This document shows positions 6,616 through 14,285 of a stretch of DNA of 21,441 bases, piece by piece. The stretch spans positions 1-21,441 of the forward strand of contig CAMLDM010000011.1 in the NCBI GenBank assembly GCA_946479025.1. The letters are read 5' to 3'. Numbering within the stretch: position 1 is the stretch's first letter; the number at the start of each line of letters is the position of its first letter. A program made the translations under genes and the position numbers. Source of the stretch: an uncultured Candidatus Saccharibacteria bacterium (lineage in GTDB: Bacteria > Patescibacteria > Saccharimonadia > Saccharimonadales > CAMLKC01). The notes under the pieces were generated by a model. That model saw nothing but the letters and a program-made list of their open reading frames with translations, was not told the origin of the DNA and did no database searches.

Positions 6616-8309
6616 TGACGCTTTTTGATGAGATCTTAAAAGCACGTGGCCTGGTAGGACCGGCACGTGATCTTTTTTTGTCGCCAAGTTATGATGCCAG
6701 ACATGATCCGTTTTTACTGCCCGATATGCAGGCGGCGGTTGATCGCCTGGTGAGCGCACGCGAAAAGCAGGAGCGAGTGACGATTTACGGCGACTATGAC
6801 ATCGACGGGCTGACGGCGACGACAGTATTGCTGGATGCGTTTGATTCGTTTGGATTTAAGAACGTCGAGGCGTTTATCCCGAACCGCTTCGTGGAAGGAT
6901 ACGGCCTCACGGTGGAGGCCGTGGAAAAGATTGCTGCCAACGGTGCGCAGCTGATTGTGACAGTGGACTGTGGCAGTCTGAGTCAGAAAGAAATCGGGCG
7001 GGCGAATGAACTCGGCGTCGATATTATCGTGACAGATCATCACAATGTTATGGCCGTGCAGCCGCCGGCAGTTGCCGTGATAAACCCGAAGCGGGTTCTG
7101 ATGGAGTATCCGGATGAATTTGAAAGTAATTATACGATTAAGTCGGATTCAAAACTGCGCGGAAAAATCTATCCGTTCTTGGACCTTCCGGGTGTGGGCG
7201 TAGCATTCAAGCTGGTTCAGGCATTGCAGACGCGACTCGACGGCATCGCGCCCGGCCAGGAAAAGTGGCTGCTTGACCTGGTGGCACTCGGGACGGTCTG
7301 TGACGTGGTGACGCTGATTGATGAAAATCGCGCCCATGTGTATTGGGGGCTGAAGGTGCTTGCTAAAACGCGTCGTCCCGGACTGAAGGCACTAATGGCG
7401 GTGGCGAACGTGGAGCCTGAAAAAATCAACGCGCGGCATCTTGGCTTTGGACTTGGGCCGCGCATGAACGCCGCGGGACGACTGGAAACGGCACAGTACG
7501 CGCTCGATATGCTACGAGCCAGGGAAGGCATGCTGGCACTTGAGAAGGCGCAGCAGCTCGATGCCTTAAATGTAGCGCGGCGCAGCGATCAGGATAATAT
7601 TTTTAAGAGTGCCATTCTGCAGGCGGAAGAATACAAAGATCATCCGGTGCTTGTGGTGAGTCATCCGGATTGGAACCATGGGATCATCGGGATCGTGGCG
7701 GCAAAACTACTGGAAAAATACAAGAAGCCGACGTACGTATTGCAGGAGATGGGTGCGGAGAGTAAGGGGTCGGCGCGTAGCTTCGGCGGTTTCAGCGCGG
7801 CCGACGCTATCAGGGCGGCGGATGACATTATTATAAAAGGCGGCGGCCACAAACTTGCGGCGGGCGTGACGCTGCTCACGGAGAATATTCCGGCTTTCCG
7901 CCAACGCGTCAATGAGTTTTACCGATCACAAAAATTGTTCAACCAAGCTGAGTTGTTGTTGCCAAATGCGGATGCGGCAGTGGCGGATTTTACTCATGTT
8001 CACGAGGCCTTTTTGGAGGAGCTTGCGCTGCTGGAGCCTTTTGGCAACGGTAATCCTGAACCTGTTCTTAAGAGTGAAAACGTGCTGGTAATCAACCAGC
8101 GTCGCATGGGTGCTGACGCACAGCATGTGAAGCTGGAGTTGCAGGACGCAGGCAGGAGATCAATGCAAATGCTCGCCTTCAATGCGCCGGAACATTTTTT
8201 TGTGGAGCCGGGCGAGTACGTAAACGTGTGGTTTCAGCCGACAATAAACGAATGGCAGGGGCGCCGCACGGTTGAGGGGCGCCTGCTTCATCTTGAAAAC
8301 ATCGAATAG
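6615..8309 (+). CDS. recJ: Single-strand DNA 5'-3' exonuclease RecJ
   Basis: RecJ degrades single-stranded DNA 5' to 3' in recombination and mismatch repair, using two metal ions. All DHH motifs are visible in the 564 residues: DYDIDG (60-65), Asp118 in VDCGS, DHH (141-143), Asp230 in GTVCD, and the RMNAAGRLE region (283-291). The DHHA1 nucleic-acid domain shows GGGHKLAAG (409-417). The C-terminal stretch after about 450 fits the RecJ OB-fold. Length matches typical RecJ. The start is the ATG in TAATG shared with the stop of the upstream winged-helix gene. The frame is intact throughout. Confidence 0.95.
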   Translation: MTLFDEILKARGLVGPARDLFLSPSYDARHDPFLLPDMQAAVDRLVSAREKQERVTIYGDYDIDGLTATTVLLDAFDSFGFKNVEAFIPNRFVEGYGLTVEAVEKIAANGAQLIVTVDCGSLSQKEIGRANELGVDIIVTDHHNVMAVQPPAVAVINPKRVLMEYPDEFESNYTIKSDSKLRGKIYPFLDLPGVGVAFKLVQALQTRLDGIAPGQEKWLLDLVALGTVCDVVTLIDENRAHVYWGLKVLAKTRRPGLKALMAVANVEPEKINARHLGFGLGPRMNAAGRLETAQYALDMLRAREGMLALEKAQQLDALNVARRSDQDNIFKSAILQAEEYKDHPVLVVSHPDWNHGIIGIVAAKLLEKYKKPTYVLQEMGAESKGSARSFGGFSAADAIRAADDIIIKGGGHKLAAGVTLLTENIPAFRQRVNEFYRSQKLFNQAELLLPNADAAVADFTHVHEAFLEELALLEPFGNGNPEPVLKSENVLVINQRRMGADAQHVKLELQDAGRRSMQMLAFNAPEHFFVEPGEYVNVWFQPTINEWQGRRTVEGRLLHLENIE

Positions 8310-8325
8310 TTGGATCCGGAATCTC

Positions 8326-8354
8326 TTGTATAACTGCTCGCTATCTGTTACAAT
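8326..8354 (+). promoter_or_regulatory. Promoter of the rpsU operon
   Basis: TTGTAT (8326-8331), a 17-bp spacer and TACAAT (8349-8354), with TG two bases further upstream, form a strong promoter. The -10 ends 9 nt before the rpsU ATG at 8364, so the mRNA would start 1-4 nt before the start codon. Confidence 0.75.
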
Positions 8355-8363
8355 ACATTGCAT

Positions 8364-8579
8364 ATGGTACAAGTAACACGTAAAGATGAACGCGAAGCGA
8401 ACGAAAACATCATTCGTCGTTTCAATCGCAAAGTTTTGCAGAGCGGTGTGCTCGCACAGGCTAAAGAGTCTATGCGGTTCAAAAAAGAACTCAGCAAAAC
8501 CGAGCGCCGCCAAAAAGCGATCATTCGCAAAGAGCGAAAGAACGAAAAATTAGCCAAAGCTCGTTTGGGGATCCGCTAA
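8364..8579 (+). CDS. rpsU: 30S ribosomal protein S21
   Basis: A 71-residue basic protein of the small ribosomal subunit, recognised by the S21 pattern: RRFNRKVLQSGVL, then MRFKKELSKTERRQKA and a Lys/Arg-rich tail. S21 sits near the anti-Shine-Dalgarno end of 16S rRNA and helps initiation. A TTG at 8358 in frame would add two residues. I chose the ATG at 8364 because it starts MVQVTRKDE and fits the promoter. No ribosome binding site precedes it, consistent with a leaderless mRNA. It leads the yqeY-adk-map group with a 3-nt gap to yqeY. Confidence 0.93.
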   Translation: MVQVTRKDEREANENIIRRFNRKVLQSGVLAQAKESMRFKKELSKTERRQKAIIRKERKNEKLAKARLGIR

Positions 8580-8582
8580 TTT

Positions 8583-9035
8583 ATGGCGCTGAAACGCGCT
8601 ATTGACGACGATCTTAAAGCCGCTCTTTTGGGCGGCGATCGTTTTGCTGGCGAGACGCTGCGCGGCCTCAAGGCGGCGATTTTGAATGAAGAGGTCGCTC
8701 AGAACAAGCGCGAAGAAGGATTGGACGATGCGACGATTGAGCAGATTGTTGCCAAAGAAGTAAAAAAGCGCAACGAAAGCGCCGCGCTGTACGATCAAAA
8801 CAACCGCCAGGACGCCGCGGACGACGAACGCCGCGAAGCGGAAATCATCAGCAAGTACCTGCCGAGGCAACTCAGCGAAGCGGAGCTTACGACCTTCGTA
8901 GATGCGAAGATTGCCGAGCTTGGAGCGACCGACATGAGGATGATGGGGCAGGTGATTGCCGCCGTCAAGAAAGAGGTTGGTAATACTGCTGACGGCGCAC
9001 TGGTCGCGAAACTTGTTAAAGAAAAATTAGCGTAG
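8583..9035 (+). CDS. GatB/YqeY domain protein
   Basis: A 150-residue YqeY-family protein, related to the tRNA-binding tail domain of the GatB amidotransferase subunit. Signs are the N-terminal LKAALLGGDRFAGETLRGLKAAILNEE pattern (interrupted as usual by loops), the central EIISKYLPRQLSEAEL and the C-terminal MGQVIAAVKKEVG, GALVAKLVKEKL. It is all helical and cytoplasmic. The usual neighbour of this family is rpsU, as here, which supports both calls. Its precise role is unknown; association with tRNA or the ribosome is inferred from the family. The start lies 3 nt after the rpsU stop, with GGGGA in the rpsU tail as possible ribosome binding site. Confidence 0.9.
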   Translation: MALKRAIDDDLKAALLGGDRFAGETLRGLKAAILNEEVAQNKREEGLDDATIEQIVAKEVKKRNESAALYDQNNRQDAADDERREAEIISKYLPRQLSEAELTTFVDAKIAELGATDMRMMGQVIAAVKKEVGNTADGALVAKLVKEKLA

Positions 9036-9053
9036 ATATAGGAAGAGATAAAG

Positions 9054-9608
9054 GTGATTTTATTTTTTGGTCCGACGGGTGCCGGTAAAAGTATGCAGGG
9101 GCAGATGCTGGCCGTGCGCCAGGGTTGGAAATGGCTTTCAACCGGCGAAATGCTGCGCGCAAGCAAAGACCCTGAGGTCATTAAAGTACTGAAATCCGGC
9201 GAGCTTGTCAGTGATGAACTTACCTACGATGTCTTTGATGAGGCTGTTCGTGACGCCAAGGCGAAGAACTATCCAAAAATCATCGTTGATGGGTTCCCGC
9301 GTACGAAAGACCAGGCCGAGTGGCTAGCGGATTATATGGAAAAAAGCGGCGAGAAGATCGATCTTGTGGTAGTGCTTGAAGTTCCTGAAAGTGAAATTAT
9401 GAAACGCCTCGAAGTGCGCGGCCGCATGGAAGATACTCCTGAAACCATCGCAAGGCGCATGAGCATTTACCGCCAAAAAATGTATCCGATACTTGGAAGT
9501 TTTGCTGAGGATGGTGTAAAAATCATTCACCTTGACGGAACGGGCAGTGCAGGCGAAGTGCATGACCGCATTTACGCCGAGGTGGTTGGAGCGCATGCAA
9601 CCGCCTAA
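9054..9608 (+). CDS. adk: Adenylate kinase family (NMP kinase)
   Basis: Catalyses AMP + ATP to two ADP, or a related nucleotide interconversion. The 184-residue protein starts at GTG (9054) behind AGGAAGAG and opens directly with the P-loop GPTGAGKSMQ (6-15). Other landmarks are STGEMLR, DGFPRT and the arginine-rich RLEVRGRMEDTPETIARR. It is a short form without the zinc-binding LID cysteines. Two positions differ from the usual consensus: GKSMQ where GKGTQ is common, and STGEM where STGDM is common. Those may shift substrate preference, so another NMP kinase remains possible. The end overlaps map by 14 nt. Confidence 0.88.
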   Translation: MILFFGPTGAGKSMQGQMLAVRQGWKWLSTGEMLRASKDPEVIKVLKSGELVSDELTYDVFDEAVRDAKAKNYPKIIVDGFPRTKDQAEWLADYMEKSGEKIDLVVVLEVPESEIMKRLEVRGRMEDTPETIARRMSIYRQKMYPILGSFAEDGVKIIHLDGTGSAGEVHDRIYAEVVGAHATA

Positions 9609-10347
9609 GACCAGCAAGCAAATCGAGGCGATGCGTGAAGGCGGCAGGCTTATCGCTACCATCTTTGACGGCTTGAAAAAACAAGTCCGTCCTGGCATGA
9701 GCGAACTGGAAGCCGACGCATGGGTGGAAGAAGAAATTGCCCGCTTGGGTGCAGTCGCTACGTACAAAACTTCGGAGGTGAATTTTCCGAATGTAATCTG
9801 CATCAGCACGAACGACGAAATTGTCCACGGTGTCCCGACCGAGTATATGTTTGAGAAAGGCGACATCGTAAGTTTTGATCTGGTGATTACGTATAAAGGC
9901 ATGAAAACCGACGCCGCATTTACGATGGTGGTGGGAGAATCGGCGAGCGGCGTGAAGAAACATCTTATTAATACGACCGAGCGGAGCCTGTACGCGGGGA
10001 TCGATGCCATAAAGGGGCCGGTGCGAACGGGTGATATCAGCGCGGCGGTCGAGAAAGTTTTAAGCGACGGTAAACTTGGCATCGTGCGCGATCTTGTGGG
10101 TCACGGCGTTGGCCTGGAGATGCATATGCCGCCGGAAATCCCAAATTACGGCCGGAAGGGAACGGGCGTTTTGCTGCAGCCGGGCGATACGATTGCGATT
10201 GAACCGATGGCTACCTTGGGAAAAGAAAAAATCAGAACCGATGCCGACGGCTGGACGATCTGCACGGCGGACGGAAGCCTGGCGGCGCATTTTGAACACA
10301 CTATTCTTATTACTGAGACCGGCGCGGAAATCCTGACGCAGCTTTAG
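9595..10347 (+). CDS. map: Methionine aminopeptidase, type I
   Basis: Removes the N-terminal Met after deformylation. In the 250-residue protein all metal and catalytic residues are present: His78 (DEIVHGVP), Asp95 (SFDLV), Asp106 (KTDAA), His170 (GHGVG), His177, Glu203 (IEPM) and Glu234 (HFEHT). This is the minimal type I form without the N-terminal zinc extension. The frame is open upstream to 9532, but the ATG at 9595 gives the conserved start (KTSKQIEAMREGGR). The start overlaps the last 14 nt of adk, with GGAG close before it. It completes the set fmt-def-map for N-terminal Met processing within one window. Confidence 0.95.
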   Translation: MQPPKTSKQIEAMREGGRLIATIFDGLKKQVRPGMSELEADAWVEEEIARLGAVATYKTSEVNFPNVICISTNDEIVHGVPTEYMFEKGDIVSFDLVITYKGMKTDAAFTMVVGESASGVKKHLINTTERSLYAGIDAIKGPVRTGDISAAVEKVLSDGKLGIVRDLVGHGVGLEMHMPPEIPNYGRKGTGVLLQPGDTIAIEPMATLGKEKIRTDADGWTICTADGSLAAHFEHTILITETGAEILTQL

Positions 10348-10383
10348 CGCGCTCCTCCTCCTGCATAATCTGAACGGGTACGC

Positions 10384-10412
10384 TAGGCAAAAGCGGCCAT
10401 AAGCGTTATACT
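10384..10412 (+). promoter_or_regulatory. Promoter of ftsA
   Basis: TAGGCA (10384-10389), a 17-bp spacer and TATACT (10407-10412) match a sigma-70 type promoter. The ATG of ftsA begins 7 nt after the -10, so transcription would start at or beside the A of the ATG. No ribosome binding site is present. Confidence 0.6.
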
Positions 10413-10419
10413 TTTACGT

Positions 10420-11661
10420 ATGCAAGAAACATCTCGATATGCAGTCGGTATAGATATCGGTACGACCAATGTTCGTTGCGTAGTAGGACATATCGACGCC
10501 ACAACAGGAACGCCAACGATTGTTGGCGTGGGACAAGCGCCAAACAGCGGCATGCGAAAAGGTGTCGTTGCTAATTTAACCGGACCCGCCCAGGCGATTG
10601 ACGATGCGCTCGGCGAGGCTGAACGCATGAGCGGCTACCAGGTGAATGCTGCTTCTATTAGTATTAATGGCGCGCATATTCTTAGTACGAAAGCCGACGG
10701 TATGATCGCCGTGGGAGCGATGGATCATGAGATCGTTAGTGAAGATCTGGCCCGCATTGAAGAGGTGGCGACACTCGGCAAGATTCCGGCAAACCGTGAA
10801 ATTCTTGAGGTTGTACCCCACAGCTATCGCTTGGACGGACAAGATAATATCAAAGATCCGCTCGGTATGACCGGTACGCGTCTCGAGATTAACGCGAACG
10901 TGGTTTCGGCTTTAGTGCCGCACCTTTCTAACTTGCAAAAATCAGCCGAAATGGCAAAGGTTGAGCCACACAACATTACGACGGCGGTGCTTGCGGCCGC
11001 GCGTGCTGTTTTAAGCGAACAGCAGCTTGAAAACGGTGTTGCTGTCGTTGACCTTGGCGGCGCGACGACGAGCGTAGCTGTATTTGAAGAAGGTGATCTG
11101 CAGCATGTCGGTGTGATTCCAGTAGGTGGTATTAATATTACAAACGACCTGGCGATCGGTCTTAAGACCGATCCGGAAATTGCCGAGCAGGTGAAGGTGA
11201 CGCACGCAACGGCAAACGGACGGAAGAACGATGAACGGATTACTGTCAAACAGGACAAAGAAGTTCATACGTTCGAGTCGAGCGATGTTGACGAAATCGT
11301 GGAAGCGAGGCTTGAAGAAATTTTTGATGCAGTCCAAAAAGAGCTCAAAAAAGCCGGCCGTGCAGGGCAGCTGCCAAGCGGCATCGTGCTGACTGGTGGC
11401 ACCGCGAAGATCAAGGGAATGGCTGAGTACACTAAGGCAAAACTTGGCCTGGCTGCCCGGATAGGCAAGTCATCGGGCTATGGCGGCGTGGCGGAAAATA
11501 TCGAAGAACCGCAATTCGCAACAGTAGTAGGATTGATGCTTTTAGACGCTCAGGGCGCGAGCCATGTGCCGGCTTCACAGAAGCCCGGCGGCGGAGGCAA
11601 GGCGGCAATGAAGAATGCCAGCGGGATGGTTTCCAAATTTTTGGACAGGTTCAAGGCGTAA
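10420..11661 (+). CDS. ftsA: Cell division protein FtsA
   Basis: FtsA is an actin-like ATPase that anchors FtsZ filaments to the membrane. The 413-residue protein shows phosphate-1 motif GIDIGTTNVRCVVG (10-23), phosphate-2 motif VVDLGGATTSVAVF (about 210-223) and adenosine motif GIVLTGGTAKIKGM (about 318-331). The C-terminus after a Gly-rich linker is MVSKFLDRFKA, a short amphipathic helix expected to insert in the membrane. It lies directly before ftsZ, the usual order, but ftsZ has its own promoter. The translation start is fixed by the -10 box 7 nt upstream. Confidence 0.95.
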   Translation: MQETSRYAVGIDIGTTNVRCVVGHIDATTGTPTIVGVGQAPNSGMRKGVVANLTGPAQAIDDALGEAERMSGYQVNAASISINGAHILSTKADGMIAVGAMDHEIVSEDLARIEEVATLGKIPANREILEVVPHSYRLDGQDNIKDPLGMTGTRLEINANVVSALVPHLSNLQKSAEMAKVEPHNITTAVLAAARAVLSEQQLENGVAVVDLGGATTSVAVFEEGDLQHVGVIPVGGINITNDLAIGLKTDPEIAEQVKVTHATANGRKNDERITVKQDKEVHTFESSDVDEIVEARLEEIFDAVQKELKKAGRAGQLPSGIVLTGGTAKIKGMAEYTKAKLGLAARIGKSSGYGGVAENIEEPQFATVVGLMLLDAQGASHVPASQKPGGGGKAAMKNASGMVSKFLDRFKA

Positions 11662-11680
11662 TTTGTTTTTGAACAATAAA

Positions 11681-11715
11681 TGTTATACTTAGAAAAGAAT
11701 AGAATATCGGGGGAG
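11681..11715 (+). promoter_or_regulatory. Extended -10 promoter and ribosome binding site of ftsZ
   Basis: TGTTATACT (11681-11689) is an extended -10 box; a weak TTTGTT lies 16 nt upstream (11662-11667). Transcription would start near 11696, leaving a leader of about 30 nt that holds GGGGGAG (11709-11715), 11 nt before the ATG. So ftsZ, unlike ftsA, has a leader with a strong ribosome binding site. Confidence 0.6.
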
Positions 11716-11726
11716 AATATAGTTCC

Positions 11727-12932
11727 ATGCCGGAAGTAAAACCAAGTGAAATACAAACCTTCGCCAGCATTAAAGTTGTTGGTGTTGGTGGTGCGGGCGG
11801 CTCGGCCGTCAACCGCATGAAAGATGCCGGCCTTGCGGGTGTACAGTTTATTGCAATGAACACGGATGCGCAGGCGCTGCACAATTCAAAAGCAGACGTA
11901 AAGATCCATCTTGGACACAACACGACCAACGGTCTTGGTGCGGGCGCTGATCCGTCAACTGGCGAAGCGGCAGCGAATGAGTCGCGCGACGAAATCCGTG
12001 AAGCGCTTGAAGGTGCCGACATGGTTTTTGTAACGATCGGTGCGGGCGGTGGAACAGGAAGCGGTGCGGGCCACGTGGTGGCAGAAATTGCGCGCGAGCT
12101 CGGCATTCTAGTAGTTGGTGTCGCGACGAAGCCGTTTAGCTTTGAAGGCGAAAAACGACGCCAAAATGCCGAATGGGCGATCGCACAGCTAGGCCGCCAG
12201 GTTGATACGCTTATTACTATTCCAAATGATCGCTTGCTCCAAACGATTGATCGCCGTACGCCGCTGCTTGAAACATTCAAGATCGCAGACGACGTGCTGC
12301 GTCAGGGCGTGCAGGGAATTTCTGAGCTTATAACCGAACACGGCCTCATTAACCTCGACTTTGCCGACGTAAAGGCTATTATGAGCAACGCTGGTTCGGC
12401 GCTTATGGGAATCGGCCGCGCTTCTGGCGACGACCGCGCCGCACAGGCTGCACAGCAGGCGATCGAATCGCCGCTTATTGAAGTGTCGATTGACGGTGCC
12501 AAGGGTGTACTCTTCAATGTTACTGGTGGTTATGACATGTCGATGTCGGAAATCCAGGAAGCTGCCGAAATCATTACGAGTGCTGTTTCACCGGACGCCA
12601 ATATTATTTTTGGTGCCACTCTGAAGCCTGAGCTCGAAGATGAGCTGATTATCACGGTGATTGCCACCGGATTTGACAGTGCTTACTTCCACGAGCAGGC
12701 CGCACAGTTAGAAACGCCAGTGGTTGGAAACGCGCCGGTACCTGCCGTGGGTGCTGCCGACGAAGCGGTTGAGGCGATCAACATGGATCTTGACCAAACT
12801 GATGCGGCGACTGTTTTTGCAGAAGAGAGCACGAACGACATCTGGAATACTCCTCCTGAGGAAGATGATGAGTCAGACACGCCGGCATTTCTTCGCCGCC
12901 GCAAGAAAAATAAATCATCGGACGAATCATAG
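11727..12932 (+). CDS. ftsZ: Cell division protein FtsZ
   Basis: The tubulin-like GTPase that forms the division ring. The 401-residue protein has GGAGGSAVNRM near the N-terminus, the nucleotide-binding tubulin signature GGGTGSG (107-113), and the T7 loop NLDFADV (208-214) whose acidic residue completes the GTPase site of the next subunit. After an acidic linker (about 318-382) comes the conserved C-terminal peptide DTPAFLRR (384-391) that binds FtsA. It heads an operon: the NrdR-like gene follows 15 nt later, with its ribosome binding site overlapping the ftsZ stop. Confidence 0.96.
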   Translation: MPEVKPSEIQTFASIKVVGVGGAGGSAVNRMKDAGLAGVQFIAMNTDAQALHNSKADVKIHLGHNTTNGLGAGADPSTGEAAANESRDEIREALEGADMVFVTIGAGGGTGSGAGHVVAEIARELGILVVGVATKPFSFEGEKRRQNAEWAIAQLGRQVDTLITIPNDRLLQTIDRRTPLLETFKIADDVLRQGVQGISELITEHGLINLDFADVKAIMSNAGSALMGIGRASGDDRAAQAAQQAIESPLIEVSIDGAKGVLFNVTGGYDMSMSEIQEAAEIITSAVSPDANIIFGATLKPELEDELIITVIATGFDSAYFHEQAAQLETPVVGNAPVPAVGAADEAVEAINMDLDQTDAATVFAEESTNDIWNTPPEEDDESDTPAFLRRRKKNKSSDES

Positions 12933-12947
12933 GGGGAGCGTACGAGC

Positions 12948-13397
12948 GTGAGCGCAAAATATAAAATCGGGGACAGCCGCGTTATCGAGTCGCGTGAGGC
13001 GGCCGATGGCCTGACTATTCGCCGCCGCCGCGAATCTCTTGACGGCAAGCATCGTTTTACTACCTACGAACGCATCGAGCGGCCCAACCTTGCCGTTGTA
13101 AAGAAAGACGGTTCCCGTGAACTTTTCGACCGGGAAAAATTAGCTACGGCGGTAAAACGCTCGGTGGGCAAATTTTTTACGTCAGAACTGGAAGTGGAGG
13201 AGATTATTAACGATGTCGAGGATGCGCTTTACGGCCTAGGCGAAAGCGAAGTCGCCTCAAGCCAGATAGGCGACCTCGTCCTTGACGAATTGGCTGCTCG
13301 CAATGAGGTGGCGTATGTGCGGTTTGCCAGCGTCTACCACGAATTTAAAACGCTCGACGAGTTCGAGGAAATATTACAGCAGCGCCGTAAAAAATAG
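12948..13397 (+). CDS. NrdR-like ATP-cone protein lacking zinc-ribbon cysteines
   Basis: NrdR represses ribonucleotide reductase genes when dATP/ATP binds its ATP-cone. This 149-residue protein aligns to NrdR end to end: DSRVIESRE, the arginine patch TIRRRRESL, RFTTYERIERP, then an ATP-cone from about 47 (VVKKDGSRELFDREKL to VAYVRFASVYHEFKTLDEFEE). NrdR normally begins with CPxC and has CxxC before RFTTFE; here these positions are KYKI and LDGK, and the protein contains no cysteine at all. So it cannot bind zinc by the usual site, while the arginine patch contacting DNA is kept. It starts at GTG (12948), with AGGGGGAG (12931-12938) 9 nt upstream. Operon with ftsZ suggests co-expression of division and dNTP control. 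Confidence 0.85.
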   Translation: MSAKYKIGDSRVIESREAADGLTIRRRRESLDGKHRFTTYERIERPNLAVVKKDGSRELFDREKLATAVKRSVGKFFTSELEVEEIINDVEDALYGLGESEVASSQIGDLVLDELAARNEVAYVRFASVYHEFKTLDEFEEILQQRRKK

Positions 13398-13408
13398 GAG
13401 AGGGACGC

Positions 13409-13666
13409 ATGAGGACGGTTGTCGTATACAAAGATGAAACAGATTATTCCCGAGAAGTAACCGACTATCTGCACGACTTTTTCCGTCAGACCGGCCACGA
13501 ACTTGAGACGATTGATCCCGACACGAAAGACGGTGCCGACTTTTGCCGAGCGCACGACATCGTTGAATATCCGAGCGTGGTCGCGCTGAGCGACGACGGC
13601 ATGCTGCAGAACTTGTGGCGCGGTTTGCCGCTGCCAACGATCAGCGAAGTGAGCTACTATGTATAA
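13409..13666 (+). CDS. Thioredoxin-fold protein without CXXC
   Basis: An 85-residue protein with the glutaredoxin/thioredoxin layout: strand RTVVVYKDE, helix, strand, then EYPSVVALSDDG, where Pro55 is the likely cis-proline. At the place of the active-site CXXC the sequence reads KDETDYSRE, so the redox dithiol is absent; the only cysteine is Cys46. It follows an AGGAGAGGG ribosome binding site and its last 8 nt overlap the VKOR gene. It may be a redox-inactive scaffold or a single-thiol partner of the VKOR protein. The fold is well supported; the role is inference. Confidence 0.7.
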   Translation: MRTVVVYKDETDYSREVTDYLHDFFRQTGHELETIDPDTKDGADFCRAHDIVEYPSVVALSDDGMLQNLWRGLPLPTISEVSYYV

Positions 13667-14273
13667 ATTGTTTCAACACGCGCGGGAGCGATCCGACGTT
13701 TGGATTTTCTCTACGATGCTGGTTTCGGCGATACTCAGCCTTATTGCAGCTTTTGTGTTATCGGTTGATTCGCTTGAAATAGCAAAAAACCCAAATGCAC
13801 AGCTAAGCTGCAGCATCAACGTGGTTCTCAACTGCGCCAGTGTCATGCGGCACCCTACTTCGGATCTTTTTGGTTTTCCTAACAGTTTCCTCGGCCTTAT
13901 GGCAGAGCCAGTTGTCATTACCGTGGCGATTGCAGGGCTTGCCGGCGTACGCTTTCCACGGCCGTTTATGGCGGCGGCACAGGTTGGCTATGGCGCCGGT
14001 CTGATTTTTGCTTACTACCTTTTCTTCGTGAGCTATCTCGTAATTGGCGCGCTGTGTCCGTGGTGTCTGCTGGTGACGCTTTCAACCACGCTTGTGTTCA
14101 TGTCAATGCTCCACTATAACATTCGGGAAGATAATCTTTATCTCTCTGAAAAAACCAGCAAACGTCTGAAGCAATGGACAAAACAAGGATATGACCGATT
14201 TGTGACCGCCATCACACTTGCAGTGCTTATCTTCATGATACTCTTTAAATATCATGAAGGACTGTTTGGATAA
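13659..14273 (+). CDS. VKOR family disulfide-forming membrane protein
   Basis: Vitamin K epoxide reductase homologues re-oxidise thiol partners outside the membrane and pass electrons to quinone, replacing DsbB. The 204-residue protein has the loop cysteines Cys51 and Cys59, the active-site CPWC (133-136) in the fourth helix, and the conserved FGFPNSFLGL (71-80) holding the quinone-site Ser. Four family helices are visible (about 15-36, 76-97, 105-130, 132-150) plus an extra C-terminal segment (about 182-198). There is no fused thioredoxin domain, so a separate partner is expected; the thioredoxin-fold gene overlapping it upstream lacks the dithiol, which leaves the true partner open. Confidence 0.88.
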   Translation: MYKLFQHARERSDVWIFSTMLVSAILSLIAAFVLSVDSLEIAKNPNAQLSCSINVVLNCASVMRHPTSDLFGFPNSFLGLMAEPVVITVAIAGLAGVRFPRPFMAAAQVGYGAGLIFAYYLFFVSYLVIGALCPWCLLVTLSTTLVFMSMLHYNIREDNLYLSEKTSKRLKQWTKQGYDRFVTAITLAVLIFMILFKYHEGLFG

Positions 14274-14285
14274 AGGAGGGCAGTT

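Noticed and set aside
9532..9594. Upstream extension of map to 9532
   Set aside because: The added 21 residues overlap adk in another frame and do not fit the family start; the ATG at 9595 does.
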